Shown: positions 1 through 8,505, counted from the first letter of the stretch. The stretch is 64,000 bases of DNA from Eubacterium limosum (GCF_000807675.2 NZ_CP019962.1:124001-188000); one strand, 5' to 3'. Notes: generated from the letters alone by a model not told the origin. Program-made: numbers and translations.

Positions 1-753
1 CACCTTTGTCTCGATGGGGCTCTCTGGGCGCAGCACGTAAATTTTACCTTCGGCCTCCAGCGCATCAATCAAATCCATGGTTTCATTGTAAAACAGGTGG
101 CGGGTTAAAATGCCCTCAGCAAAGGCCGGGTGTTTCCGGTAATAGGAGCGTACCATCCGTTCGTGTCCATAGGGCTCCTTCCGGTAGCCCTTTTCGCGGG
201 TCAATACCAGAACGGCCTTCTCATTGCCGTCTGAAAGCGCCCGCCTGACAGGGACAGAATCCGCGATTCCCCCGTCCATGTAGGGCTTCCCGTCGATTTC
301 CACCATCTGGCTCATGAACGGCAGCGAGGTAGACGCGGCAATGAGCTCTGCCACATCGCCCTCCATCTTCTCAAAATAGCGGGCCTCGCCGGTTTCACAG
401 TCGGTGGCGGTCAGGTAAAAGGTAATGTCGGAGCTGTAGTAGGTCTTCATATCAAAAATATTATAGCGTCTTGGCAGCTCGTTATAGGCAAAGCTGCGGC
501 TGAAAAAATTACCTTCCTTCAGCAGGTTTCCCATCCCCATATACCGTTTGTCCGGCATAAAGGTTTCTGCGATGGCGAAACTGCGGCCAGGCTGCTCAGA
601 AATATAGTTAGCGCCGTTGATAGCCCCCATGGAAACACCGATAATGTACGGGAATTCCAGTGACTTCTCCATAAAATAATCCAACACGCCAGAGGAGTAA
701 ATGCCTCTGAAGCCGCCTCCCTCCAGCACCAGCGCTGTTTTCTCAAACCTCAT
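1..753 (-). CDS. Patatin-like phospholipase, C-terminus cut by window edge
   Basis: Predicted acyl hydrolase of the patatin family (bacterial YjjU/RssA-like), with a Ser-Asp dyad acting on phospholipid or acyl esters. Reading from the ATG at 753, the protein begins MRFEKTALVLEGGG and shows the oxyanion-hole motif GGGFRG, the nucleophile elbow GVSMG around residue 43, and the DGG motif carrying the catalytic Asp in a MDGGIADSVP context. All three hallmarks are intact. The reading frame is open to base 1, so about 251 residues are visible and the rest lies outside. It starts 2 bases after the thioesterase stop, so the two are probably co-transcribed and may share a role in acyl-chain turnover (inference). 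Confidence 0.9.
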   Translation of the reverse strand, partial: MRFEKTALVLEGGGFRGIYSSGVLDYFMEKSLEFPYIIGVSMGAINGANYISEQPGRSFAIAETFMPDKRYMGMGNLLKEGNFFSRSFAYNELPRRYNIFDMKTYYSSDITFYLTATDCETGEARYFEKMEGDVAELIAASTSLPFMSQMVEIDGKPYMDGGIADSVPVRRALSDGNEKAVLVLTREKGYRKEPYGHERMVRSYYRKHPAFAEGILTRHLFYNETMDLIDALEAEGKIYVLRPESPIETKV

Positions 754-755
754 GC

Positions 756-1496
756 TCAGTCCTCCCTTATCCTCATGGTCATTTCGATCTGGCAGAGGAG
801 GGTTCCCTCCTGGTTTTCGATGTCCATCCGATAGGTGTTTACATCGATCTCAGCAGATTTCACGGTGATCATGTCACCGTAGAAGCCCTGGTTTTTGTAG
901 ATAATTTTCGCGGTCTCCATTTCGCCTGCCTTTACCTTTTCCAGGGGCAGCGTCTCCAGCGCCCACGCCAGGTATTTGACATAGTTGACATGGCTGTTAA
1001 AATCAATGTCCAGGTAGCGGACCTGGAAGTTTTTGGACTCGGTCCATTCATCCACCTTTGCAACCCGCCTGAGCTTAAAATGATTTTCATGGCTGCTCTC
1101 ATAAACGTCCAGCTCCGGCACATTACTCAGCCGCTCCAGACGGTTTTCCCTGCGGTTTTGCAGCATCCATTCCGTATCGCCCTCCACCATCATCCTGCCG
1201 TCCAGCGATTTGATGGCAAAACGGCGGTGTGCGGCGAATTTATCAAAGGCGATGGCCTCGGTCTCGACCATGACCTCGTCGTTAAACTTCGGGTATTCAT
1301 GAAACTGCAGCTTATATTTTACCAGAAACCAGGCCAGCCCCATTTCATCCAGAACCTCCGGCCCCACGCCGAGCTGCTCGCTCTGCTCCTGGCTGGTCTG
1401 TTGAAAATAGTTCAGCGCGGCTGTCGGCTGCAGCTGATAGTTATAAGTGCACTCGTAGCCGTTGATTTTCTGCTTTTTCTCGTAAATAATTCCCAC
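756..1496 (-). CDS. Acyl-ACP thioesterase (FatA/FatB-like)
   Basis: Hydrolyses acyl-acyl carrier protein to free fatty acid; cytoplasmic, double hot-dog fold. The 246 residues match the usual length of the bacterial family. The first half carries the segment GLAWFLVKYKL and the second half the family hallmark DIDFNSHVNYVKY, with the Asp, Asn and His used in catalysis. The start is GTG at 1496, preceded by AAGGAG at 8 nt spacing; no ATG fits better. The stop lies 2 bases before the patatin-like gene, which suggests a lipid-metabolism operon transcribed leftwards. It starts 42 bases downstream of the gshAB stop, so readthrough from that gene is possible. Confidence 0.9.
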   Translation of the reverse strand: MGIIYEKKQKINGYECTYNYQLQPTAALNYFQQTSQEQSEQLGVGPEVLDEMGLAWFLVKYKLQFHEYPKFNDEVMVETEAIAFDKFAAHRRFAIKSLDGRMMVEGDTEWMLQNRRENRLERLSNVPELDVYESSHENHFKLRRVAKVDEWTESKNFQVRYLDIDFNSHVNYVKYLAWALETLPLEKVKAGEMETAKIIYKNQGFYGDMITVKSAEIDVNTYRMDIENQEGTLLCQIEMTMRIRED

Positions 1497-1537
1497 TTCT
1501 GTTGTCTCCTTATCCTTATAAAAAATAGCCGAATGAT

Positions 1538-3853
1538 TTAATTTTCAATGAGTCCAAGCGCGCGCAGGATAAACTCACCAGTACGCCGTTCAGTTCCCTG
1601 GTAAGGGTAAGCGTGCATATCCGTACTCGGATTAAAATTCAGTTCAATGATGCCAAAGGGTGATTTTTCGTCCCGGTAGTCTTCAATGATGATATCCACG
1701 CCGCAGAAAACAGCCTTCACTGATGCTGCCGCCTCCACTGCAATGCGTTTAAAGAAGTCCGGCATTTCGTCAGTCATGTCAATGCTGTCGCCGCCGGTGC
1801 TGATGTTCGAGTTGCCCCGCAGATAGACAGTTTTTCCATCGGGCAGCACATCGCCGAATTTCAGCTCCTGCTGTTTGAGATAAAGCTCGGTCTGTTCGTC
1901 CAGCTCAATCTTTTTAAGGGGCGCGGTGTAGCCGTAACCTCTGAAGGGGTGCCTGTTTTTTTCATCGACCAGCTGGGTGATGGTATGGACGCCGTCGCCC
2001 GTCACATTGGCCGGAACACGCTTGAGAACAGCGACCACTTCCCCGCCGATTACCAGGAACCGGTACTCCTGTCCTGGAATGAACTCCTCGATGATGACGG
2101 TCTTGTCGTATTCAAAGGCAATTTCAACCGCCTCAAGAAGGTCCTTCTCGTTGCCTCCCTGATCAAAAATACAGATTCCCAGTCCATAATTTGTGGATTT
2201 GGGCTTGATGACGACCTTTTTCCCAACATAGGGGCCAATGCGCCGAGCCGCTTCATCATAGCTTGAGAATTCCTCTCCGGCTGGTACCGGGATACCCCGC
2301 TGTGCCATAATTTTCTTGGTAACCACCTTATTTTCCATAACAAGGACTGTGATATAATTGTCCAGCTCTGTCTTTGTCGCCTGCTTGACATAGGTTTTTT
2401 TATCCCCCTTGCCAAGGCCGATAAAGTTATCCTGGGGGTCGATTTCTTCAACCGGAACCCCCCGGGTGATGGCTTCTTTGATGAGAATCTGGGTGGAAAG
2501 TTCATAATTGTCAAAGCCCTTTAAAAGATAGCGGGTGTCATGGCTTTCTTTTTTATAAGCCTCAGCCAGACGCATCATCCCGTTTAGATAGCCTTCCTTT
2601 TTTACCATTTCGGCCATCCGGTAAGCGTAGGTATGCTCAGGGTGGATGACACGGTCGGTCATCACCTTCAGTACACCGCTGTTTCCGAGCTCCAGCTCAA
2701 TGTCCATCTTCTGCATTTTTTCGAGGATCTCAAGGGCCCAGCGTTTCATGGAGACCTCTCTGCCGTTCTGTCGGATCATGAGGTCAGGGTCCAGGCCAAA
2801 GGCTGCGACCTTCTCTTCATTTTCAAGGCCTTCCTTCTGCCAGTCTGCATCGTCTGATTCTTCCTCAACCAGCAAGTAAAGCATAAACTGATGAAGAAAC
2901 ACCAGATCCTTTTCGGCAATGCCGCATTTATCAAAGACATTCAGGTCGACCGTCCGGATTTCAAGATACTTAATGCCGTCCTCTTCCAGCGATTCCAGAA
3001 TATTGTCCACGCCCTTTGCTTTCATGCGTATCTGAGCGTAAAGCTCTTTTGGAGCCGAGATCAATCCTTTATCCACAAAGCTTTGAACATCCTCAGTGTA
3101 TTCTTTAACCGTACGGTAGCTTGGAAAGAGAAATATTTTATTTTTATAGCCATAGACTGAATTTCTAAAGGAAGTACCCGTTTTTAACACATAGGCGTCA
3201 TCGCCCACAGCCTCCATCTGCCTGACACATTCGGGTACATAACTTTGATGCAAGGCCGAGCTACAGCCCAAAAGGTAGATAACCAGCCACCGGTAGCGCA
3301 GGTAATTTCGGACCAGCTTAAGGTATACGCCATCCTTGAAATCCTTACGCGGCTTCTCCGGCGCAACTGCGTCGTGCAGCTTATCAATAAAGCGTTCAGT
3401 AAAAGAAAAATTAAAATGAATGCCGGAAATCAACTGTTTTTTTCCGCCATAACGCTCGATCAGTCCTTTCCGGTAGGCCATGGCCGCCTCAGCGTCCTTT
3501 TCACCTTCATATACGGCAATGGGGATGTCCTGATCTTCTGGAATATCGCAGGGCATGGACTGAGGCCAAAAATACTCGTCCCCGATTTCATTGTTGACAA
3601 TATCGCAAAGCCCCTCAAGCACCGCGTAGGTCTTGGGCACTGTGTCATAGGCTGGTGTAACGACCTCCACCTGGCTTTCTGAAAAATCGGTTGTAATGTA
3701 CGGGTTTTTCAGCTTGTTGCCAAAAATGGCCGGGTGCGGTGTCATGGCGAGCTTTCCTTCCTCTGTAACCCGCAGGCCTTCCCGTTCCAGACCAAAATCA
3801 CCGGTCAGCAGCTCGTTGCTTGTAAATGTATTTTTTAAAATATCTAAGTTCAT
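1538..3853 (-). CDS. gshAB: Bifunctional glutamate-cysteine ligase / glutathione synthetase GshAB
   Basis: Makes glutathione in two ATP-dependent steps within one polypeptide. The N-terminal ~450 residues are a GshA-type glutamate-cysteine ligase (FGLEREGLRV near the start, then ISGIHFNFS and LLGCSSALH). The C-terminal ~280 residues are an ATP-grasp domain with VVIKPKSTNYGLG, EEFIPGQEYRF, a flexible VPANVTGDG loop and the metal-binding IIELNFNPSTD. Length (771 aa) is typical for fused GshF/GshAB of Listeria and streptococci. The frame can be extended to a TTG at 3874, but the ATG at 3853 has AAGGTG five bases upstream, so I place the start there. In an anaerobe, glutathione would serve oxygen tolerance, which fits the thioredoxin reductases next door. 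Confidence 0.95.
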   Translation of the reverse strand: MNLDILKNTFTSNELLTGDFGLEREGLRVTEEGKLAMTPHPAIFGNKLKNPYITTDFSESQVEVVTPAYDTVPKTYAVLEGLCDIVNNEIGDEYFWPQSMPCDIPEDQDIPIAVYEGEKDAEAAMAYRKGLIERYGGKKQLISGIHFNFSFTERFIDKLHDAVAPEKPRKDFKDGVYLKLVRNYLRYRWLVIYLLGCSSALHQSYVPECVRQMEAVGDDAYVLKTGTSFRNSVYGYKNKIFLFPSYRTVKEYTEDVQSFVDKGLISAPKELYAQIRMKAKGVDNILESLEEDGIKYLEIRTVDLNVFDKCGIAEKDLVFLHQFMLYLLVEEESDDADWQKEGLENEEKVAAFGLDPDLMIRQNGREVSMKRWALEILEKMQKMDIELELGNSGVLKVMTDRVIHPEHTYAYRMAEMVKKEGYLNGMMRLAEAYKKESHDTRYLLKGFDNYELSTQILIKEAITRGVPVEEIDPQDNFIGLGKGDKKTYVKQATKTELDNYITVLVMENKVVTKKIMAQRGIPVPAGEEFSSYDEAARRIGPYVGKKVVIKPKSTNYGLGICIFDQGGNEKDLLEAVEIAFEYDKTVIIEEFIPGQEYRFLVIGGEVVAVLKRVPANVTGDGVHTITQLVDEKNRHPFRGYGYTAPLKKIELDEQTELYLKQQELKFGDVLPDGKTVYLRGNSNISTGGDSIDMTDEMPDFFKRIAVEAAASVKAVFCGVDIIIEDYRDEKSPFGIIELNFNPSTDMHAYPYQGTERRTGEFILRALGLIEN

Positions 3854-3886
3854 TTTTACACCTTGATTATTCAAATTTTATTGGTT

Positions 3887-3895
3887 ATTATACCA
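3887..3895 (-). promoter_or_regulatory. Extended -10 promoter of gshAB
   Basis: On the minus strand the bases read TGG followed by TATAAT, a TGn-extended consensus -10, 34 bp before the ATG at 3853. No good -35 hexamer is visible 16-18 bp upstream, which is usual for extended -10 promoters. Confidence 0.6.
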
Positions 3896-3967
3896 TAAAT
3901 CAACCTGAATGCATATTGAAGACGAATCCAACTTCTGTTAAGTTTTAAATCTGAAAAAAGCTTAAAT

Positions 3968-4008
3968 CAAACAAAGAAATCCCGGTTTAATAAAGATCAA
4001 ACCGGGAT
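3968..4008 (-). terminator. Terminator after the trxB-GNAT pair
   Basis: Ten-base perfect stem ATCCCGGTTT / AAACCGGGAT (3979-3988 with 3999-4008) followed on the minus strand by a T-rich run. It lies just after the stop of the small GNAT gene and upstream of the gshAB promoter, so it insulates the two units. Confidence 0.8.
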
Positions 4009-4016
4009 GGTGTTTT

Positions 4017-4298
4017 CTATGCGTTGGCTTCTAACTCACGGTATTCCGGGTATTTGTCAAACTCCGCCCGCGCAAAGGGGCAGAGCGGAATGATTTTTTT
4101 GTCTTCATCCCTCGCCTTTTGTACCGCCTTTTCGACCAGCACCTTTCCAATGCCCAGGCCGCCCATGTCTTCTGCCACTTCTGTATGTGAGATAATAAAC
4201 ATGCTCTCTCCGGTCGGCACAAATTCAATTTCTCCAACCTCTGTTCCATCGTCTGTCACAGCATAAATGCGGTTGTCACCATTTTTATATTCAATCAT
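4017..4298 (-). CDS. Small GNAT-family N-acetyltransferase (YjdJ/CG type)
   Basis: A 93-residue minimal GNAT fold of the Acetyltransf_CG type, with a GGLGIGKVLVEKAV acetyl-CoA pyrophosphate loop and the family C-terminal motif LCPFARAEFDKYPEY. Substrate unknown. The start is ATG 4298, with AGAAGG at 7 nt; a GTG at 4316 would overlap that ribosome site. It follows trxB by 91 bases, before a strong terminator, so the two form one unit. The same domain is found fused to a second TrxB-like protein at 5562-6776 (CPFAKVEYDKHPEY), which argues for a shared function with thioredoxin reductase. Whether it acetylates a redox protein or a small thiol is not visible. Confidence 0.85.
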   Translation of the reverse strand: MIEYKNGDNRIYAVTDDGTEVGEIEFVPTGESMFIISHTEVAEDMGGLGIGKVLVEKAVQKARDEDKKIIPLCPFARAEFDKYPEYRELEANA

Positions 4299-4389
4299 AT
4301 TATAACCTTCTTTCACAATTCAGTTGAAGATTATATACCCTCAGAGCGTTTGATAAAACACCGCTGCTGATGCCCGTCAAGCAGGCTGT

Positions 4390-5325
4390 TTATTCATCGG
4401 CACAGAGCTCTGCCAGGTATTCCTCAGCATATTTAGACGCCACCGCGCCGTCAGCCGTGGCAGTAACAATCTGGCGAAGCGGCTTAGTGCGCACGTCACC
4501 GACCGCAAAGACACCGGGGATATTGGTTTTTGTCGTCTCATCCGCGATCAGGTAGCCCTGCCCGTCAAGGTCCAGAATGTCCTTAAATATGTCTGTGTTT
4601 GGTGTCCGGCCGACTGCCACAAATACGCCTTCGCAGGCCAGTTCGGTTACCTCACCGGTTTTAACATTTTCGACTTTTACGCCGGTTACCAGGTCATCAT
4701 GGAGCACTTCGACCACTTTTGAATCCCAGACAAATTCGATGTTTTCAGTTTTTTCCAAAGTCTTCATATACGTTTTTGACGCCCTGAGAGTATCTCTTCG
4801 GTGCACAATATAAACCTTTTTACAGATTTTAGCTAAAAACAAAGCATCCGCCACCGCGGAGTTGCCGCCGCCCACCACAACCACCGTCCGGTTGCGGTAG
4901 AACATACCGTCACAGGTAGCGCAATAAGCCATCCCTCTGCCGCGAAGCTCATCTTCTTCTGGAATACCAAGGGTTCTGGGCGCCGCGCCCGTGGCCAAAA
5001 TGACAGCTTTGGCTTCCAGATCCCCCTTGCCAGTCCGGATTATCTTAGGCTGGCTTTTAAGATCAATGGATAACACCTCGCCGATCTCTGTTACCACCCC
5101 GAAGCGTTCGGCACTCTGCTGCATCTTTCCGCTGAGCTCGATGCCGTCTACCCCCTCCTCAAAGCCCGGATAATTGTCGACCCGGCTGGTGGTGGCCATC
5201 TGTCCTCCCGGCCACATCTTTTCAAGTACCATTGCGGAAAGACCTGCCCGTGCACAGTACAATGCCGCTGTGTACCCTCCCGGGCCTCCGCCTAATATGA
5301 TCACGTCGAATTTATTATTTTCCAT
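4390..5325 (-). CDS. trxB: Thioredoxin reductase
   Basis: FAD- and NADPH-dependent flavoprotein that reduces thioredoxin. It has the N-terminal FAD-binding GGGPGGYTAALYCARAG, the redox-active CATC (Cys135 and Cys138), the NADPH-binding GGGNSAVADAL, and the C-terminal FAD motif VFAVGDVRTKPLRQ. 311 residues is the normal low-Mr TrxB length. ATG at 5325 has AAAGGAG upstream. The NADPH-site HRRDxLRAS segment is canonical, unlike some ferredoxin-dependent clostridial variants. It is transcribed divergently from its fused paralogue at 5562 from a good sigma-A promoter, with a perfect palindrome in the leader. Confidence 0.95.
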   Translation of the reverse strand: MENNKFDVIILGGGPGGYTAALYCARAGLSAMVLEKMWPGGQMATTSRVDNYPGFEEGVDGIELSGKMQQSAERFGVVTEIGEVLSIDLKSQPKIIRTGKGDLEAKAVILATGAAPRTLGIPEEDELRGRGMAYCATCDGMFYRNRTVVVVGGGNSAVADALFLAKICKKVYIVHRRDTLRASKTYMKTLEKTENIEFVWDSKVVEVLHDDLVTGVKVENVKTGEVTELACEGVFVAVGRTPNTDIFKDILDLDGQGYLIADETTKTNIPGVFAVGDVRTKPLRQIVTATADGAVASKYAEEYLAELCADE

Positions 5326-5344
5326 TATTTATCTCCTTTTTGGG

Positions 5345-5365
5345 AAGTTACATTTTCTGTAACTT
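5345..5365. promoter_or_regulatory. Perfect inverted repeat in trxB leader
   Basis: AAGTTACA-N5-TGTAACTT, an 8-bp perfect inverted repeat between the trxB promoter (5389-5417) and its ribosome site. It would sit about 17-37 nt after the predicted transcript start, so it could be a repressor operator or an RNA hairpin. I cannot name the binding protein. Confidence 0.5.
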
Positions 5366-5388
5366 AAAAAATTACATATTATGCTTTT

Positions 5389-5417
5389 ATTTTATCAGCT
5401 TAAGGCGAAAAAGTCAA
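5389..5417 (-). promoter_or_regulatory. Sigma-A promoter of trxB
   Basis: TTGACT at 5412-5417, 17-bp spacer, TAAAAT at 5389-5394 on the minus strand. Drives trxB and the downstream GNAT gene. Confidence 0.7.
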
Positions 5418-5441
5418 TAGTGTATCCAGAATGATTTGTTT

Positions 5442-5470
5442 TTGCACCCAGAGGGTATGTATGATACAAT
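5442..5470 (+). promoter_or_regulatory. Likely promoter of the trxB-GNAT fusion gene
   Basis: TTGCAC at 5442-5447, 17-bp spacer, TACAAT at 5465-5470, about 91 bases before the ATG at 5562. The -35 is weak. Confidence 0.45.
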
Positions 5471-5561
5471 AGAAAGAAATAATCAGTGGTGTTTAAATCG
5501 CCAGATGTATTCGTTTTAATCTCGTGGCCAAAAAAGACCACTTTGCTAGGGGGCAATATAA

Positions 5562-6776
5562 ATGAAAAAGTTTGATGTTATTGTACTGGGCGGCGGGCCT
5601 GCAGGCTATACAGCAGCGCTGTACTGCGCCCGTGCAAACCTGAAAACCATGATTTTAGAAAAGATGTGGCCAGGCGGCCAGATGGCCACCACCAGCCAGG
5701 TCGATAACTATCCCGGATTTAATGAGGGGATTGACGGTCATGAGCTGAGCGAACGCATGAAGCTGGGCGCCGAACGCTTTGGCGCAATCTCTGAATACGG
5801 CGAGGTCATCCGCATTGAGGCCACTGGCCAGCCAAAGCGCATTAGGACAAGCAGCGCCGAATATGAATGCAAAGCCCTGATCATCGCCACCGGCGCTGCC
5901 CCGAGAAGCCTGAACCTTCCTCATGAGGAGGAGCTACGGGGACGCGGCGTCGCTTATTGCGCTACCTGTGACGGTCTGTTCTTCAAAAATAAGGTGGTCG
6001 CTGTGGTGGGCGGCGGCAACTCTGCGGTGGCCGATGCCCTGTACCTGTCCAAAATCTGCAAAAAAGTTTACCTCATCCACCGCCGCAACCGGCTGAACGC
6101 TACCAAAACCTACCTGGCGCCGCTGGACGAGACCGAAAACATTGAATTTATATGGAACAGCCAGGTGGTTGAACCCATCTACGATGATGTTCTAACCGGT
6201 ATCAAGCTTGAAAATACTGAGACCGGCGCTGTTTCCCAGCTGGACTGCGACGGCCTGTTTATCGCCATCGGCCGGCGGCCCAACACCGACTTGTTCGAGG
6301 GTATTGTGGACATCGACGAAGCAGGCTATATCATCGCCGATGAAACCACCCAGACAAATGTGGAGGGCGTCTACGCAGTTGGCGATGTGCGCACCAAGCC
6401 GCTGCGCCAGATCATTACCGCGGCATCTGACGGAGCCGTTGCCTCAAAATTGATTGAGGACTACTTTGTGCAGCTGTGCGGCCGAAACCATAAGGCTAAA
6501 AGCCTGCGCTACAAAAGCGAGCCCAACCGCTTCTTTGTCCAGACACCGGAGAATTACGAGGTTGGTGAGCTGAACCTAGAGCCCACCACGGACAATACCT
6601 TTATCATCACCCATGTGGGCGTTGACAACAGCTACAACGGCTTGGGCATTGCGAAGGAGCTGGTGCGGCAAACCGTTGAAGCCGCGCGCCAGAACCACTG
6701 GAAGCTGATTCCCAGATGTCCCTTTGCAAAGGTCGAATACGACAAACATCCCGAATATAAAGACACCCTGGCCTGA
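5562..6776 (+). CDS. Thioredoxin reductase-like protein fused to a GNAT domain
   Basis: 404 residues. Residues 1 to about 305 are a full TrxB: GGGPAGYTAALYCARAN for FAD, CATC at Cys133/Cys136, GGGNSAVADALY for NADPH, and VYAVGDVRTKPLRQ at the end of the domain. A short basic linker is followed by a ~75-residue small GNAT domain (YNGLGIAKELV loop, PRCPFAKVEYDKHPEY end). Ordinary TrxB stops near 310, so this is a real extension in the same frame without a stop. The divergent neighbour pair encodes the same two modules separately. AGGGGGC lies upstream of the ATG and a good terminator follows. I infer that acetyltransfer is linked to thioredoxin or thiol redox state; substrate unknown. Confidence 0.9.
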   Translation: MKKFDVIVLGGGPAGYTAALYCARANLKTMILEKMWPGGQMATTSQVDNYPGFNEGIDGHELSERMKLGAERFGAISEYGEVIRIEATGQPKRIRTSSAEYECKALIIATGAAPRSLNLPHEEELRGRGVAYCATCDGLFFKNKVVAVVGGGNSAVADALYLSKICKKVYLIHRRNRLNATKTYLAPLDETENIEFIWNSQVVEPIYDDVLTGIKLENTETGAVSQLDCDGLFIAIGRRPNTDLFEGIVDIDEAGYIIADETTQTNVEGVYAVGDVRTKPLRQIITAASDGAVASKLIEDYFVQLCGRNHKAKSLRYKSEPNRFFVQTPENYEVGELNLEPTTDNTFIITHVGVDNSYNGLGIAKELVRQTVEAARQNHWKLIPRCPFAKVEYDKHPEYKDTLA

Positions 6777-6786
6777 CGGCTTGACG

Positions 6787-6816
6787 GCCTCTGCTTTTTA
6801 GCAGAGGCTGTTTTCT
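6787..6816 (+). terminator. Terminator of the trxB-GNAT fusion gene
   Basis: GCCTCTGC / GCAGAGGC stem with a TTTTTA loop, followed by TGTTTTCT. Confidence 0.8.
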
Positions 6817-6824
6817 GTCAGGGC

Positions 6825-6880
6825 TCAAAAAATAAAAAAACAGCCATATCCCTATGACTGATCGTCTGCTTTAAATGGTC
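6825..6880. repeat. 55-bp direct repeat, copy 1
   Basis: Nearly identical to 7024-7079: one A insertion and one G/A difference. It ends with AAATGGTC, the same bases that open the island boundary repeat at 7072. It looks like an extra, partial boundary left by an earlier insertion or deletion (inference). Confidence 0.75.
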
Positions 6881-6946
6881 TTCGTTCGAGGATTGCGCTG
6901 CTTCGCAACGCCGTGTTCGTCCCACAGCTCCTCACACATTCGGCTA

Positions 6947-6969
6947 AAAACGATCCACGATCGTTTTTT
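6947..6969 (+). terminator. Terminator-like hairpin
   Basis: AAAACGATC-CAC-GATCGTTTTTT, a nine-base stem with a T run, in the 140-bp segment between the two 55-bp repeats. No gene is visible to feed it. Confidence 0.4.
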
Positions 6970-6974
6970 CAACG

Positions 6975-7015
6975 CCTCAGGCCTTCTTAAGGTTCAAACC
7001 TCTCACTCTCATTTT
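6975..7015 (+). repeat. Degenerate, inverted tRNA-Pro 3' end
   Basis: The plus strand here (AGGCC, then AGGTTCAAA and CCTCTCACTC) resembles the sense 3' half of the tRNA-Pro at 20300-20376, but in inverted orientation to the 7072-7112 copy and with several changes. It is probably a decayed att or tRNA fragment. Confidence 0.4.
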
Positions 7016-7023
7016 ACAGCTTC

Positions 7024-7079
7024 TTCAAAAAATAAAAAACAGCCATATCCCTATGACTGATCATCTGCTTTAAATGGTC
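7024..7079. repeat. 55-bp direct repeat, copy 2
   Basis: Second copy of 6825-6880. It runs directly into the tRNA-Pro 3'-end duplication, so it represents the original sequence downstream of tRNA-Pro before the island inserted. Confidence 0.75.
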
Positions 7080-7112
7080 GGAGTGAGAGGATTTGAACCT
7101 CCGGCCTCATGG
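7072..7112. repeat. Left attachment site (att) of the tRNA-Pro island
   Basis: 41 bases identical to 20297-20337. They cover the CCA end, acceptor strand and T arm of tRNA-Pro(CGG). Only the 3' part of the tRNA is present here, so this is the displaced copy made when the island inserted. Confidence 0.9.
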
Positions 7113-7803
7113 GCATACTAAGAGCGTTTTTTTACATACTCTCTTGTGTAATAATGTAGTATTCATGCGGGTTCTGAGCCTTTACCCGCTATAATAAAAG
7201 GCTTCAAAAAAATCTAAAACACAAATTTACTGGGAAAAAACTGGTGTACAAAATGGTATTTTCAAAGGTTCTTAATAATAAAAAATAAATCTTTCTACAA
7301 AGTTAAATGCTCAAAAATCAAGTAGCTTAACCGAATTTTTTGAGCATTTAATTTTTACGTACATCTACATTACATCGTATCCTTTTTAGTGTAAGAGGTC
7401 AACAAATCTTGTCTAATTTCCTAGCCTTTCTTCAAAAATTTTAAATGAAAATCCACGTTTTTTGACGTAATAAATGATGATTTGCCTTGGCCTCATAATT
7501 CTAGTTTTTTCTATTTAGAATGCTTTCCGACTATAGCTTCTTTTTTACATTTTCACAAAAGTCAATTTTTCCCTGTACGGAATCCATCTAATTGGAAAAA
7601 ACAAAATACTTTCTCCCCAAGATCATGTGATACAAGAAAAAATAAAATAAATTTTAAAATATGCTATAACAGTAGAGGATCGGCTCCCATAAACATCGAG
7701 TCCTCAATCAACAAAAGTAAAACAATAATTTTTTTGTCAATTAAAAACCTTTTATAGAAATAAATCTCCTGTATCTAAGGCAAAACTTTCTGTCCGGATT
7801 ACT
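7113..7803. other. AT-rich left arm without a convincing gene
   Basis: No credible coding region is seen; open frames here are low-complexity and lack ribosome sites. It holds a strong hairpin (7303-7356), one TGGTGTAC word (7242-7249) that recurs near the integrase, and a stretch (about 7690-7800) that is repeated in diverged form at about 8850-8960. Confidence 0.6.
7303..7356. terminator. Long AT-rich hairpin, terminator-like
   Basis: TAAATGCTCAAAAA (7304-7317) pairs with TTTTTTGAGCATTTA (7336-7350), then ATTTTT. A diverged second copy with GAATGCTC / GAGCATTC arms is at 9120-9160. Confidence 0.6.
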
Positions 7804-8490
7804 TTGAACAATAAAGAAGGAAAGATTAAAACCTCTCCCACCCGTGTGTTAGGCTATGTTACTTCAGGTGGAATCTGTCTGCGTTGGTATCGTGATGATT
7901 TCTGTCAACTTGAAATGGCCTGTGCAAAAATGCTTGAAGAAGACAGTTATGATCTGATGACAAAGCAGGCAGCTCAAACACCTCCAGGCGCAGAAGGACT
8001 AAGCTTTCTGCCGCATTTAAGCGGTTCTCTAGCGCCGGATGTAAATCCACACGCAACGGGAATTTTCTTTGGCCTTACAATGATACATAAAAAAGGACAC
8101 TTTATTCGGGCAATCATGGAATCTTTAGGTTATCTTGTCCGCAGAAATATAGAAGCGCTCTCTGCAATGGGAATTGAGGTGGAAGAAATTCGCGCTTTTG
8201 GCGGCGGTTCCAAAAGTTCAGTATGGAACCAGATTAAAGCCGATATTCTTCAGAAACCTATTTGCATCACAAACAGTAAAGAAGCAGCATGCCTTGGCGC
8301 TGCAATTTTAGCTGGTAAGGCGATCGGAATATTTGACAGTGTAGAGGCAGCTGCTGACAGCATGGTGAAAGTGATTGCACGTTATGAACCGAATCAGAAC
8401 AATCAAGCAATTTATGATAAAGGTTACGATGTTTACAAAGAAATGCAGGAGGATTGTATGGATCTTTTTGAAGTAATTGCACAAGAATAA
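7804..8490 (+). pseudogene. C-terminal fragment of an FGGY-family sugar kinase
   Basis: 228 residues match only the second domain of FGGY kinases (xylulokinase/glycerol-kinase type): PGAEGLSFLPHLSG, then IRAFGGGSKSSVWNQIKADIL for the adenosine-binding glycines, and EAACLGAAILAG. Family members are about 500 residues with the sugar-binding domain first. Here that half is missing, and upstream is non-coding AT-rich DNA. No good ribosome site precedes the first ATG. Without the N-terminal catalytic Asp-containing half it cannot be an active kinase. A terminator follows, so it is the 3' end of a once complete gene carried or trapped in the island. Confidence 0.85.
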
Positions 8491-8505
8491 ATATTTTATA
8501 AGTAT

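Noticed and set aside
7072-7112. Second tRNA-Pro gene at the left boundary
   Set aside because: Only the 3' 41 bases match; the anticodon and 5' half are absent, so it is an att duplication.
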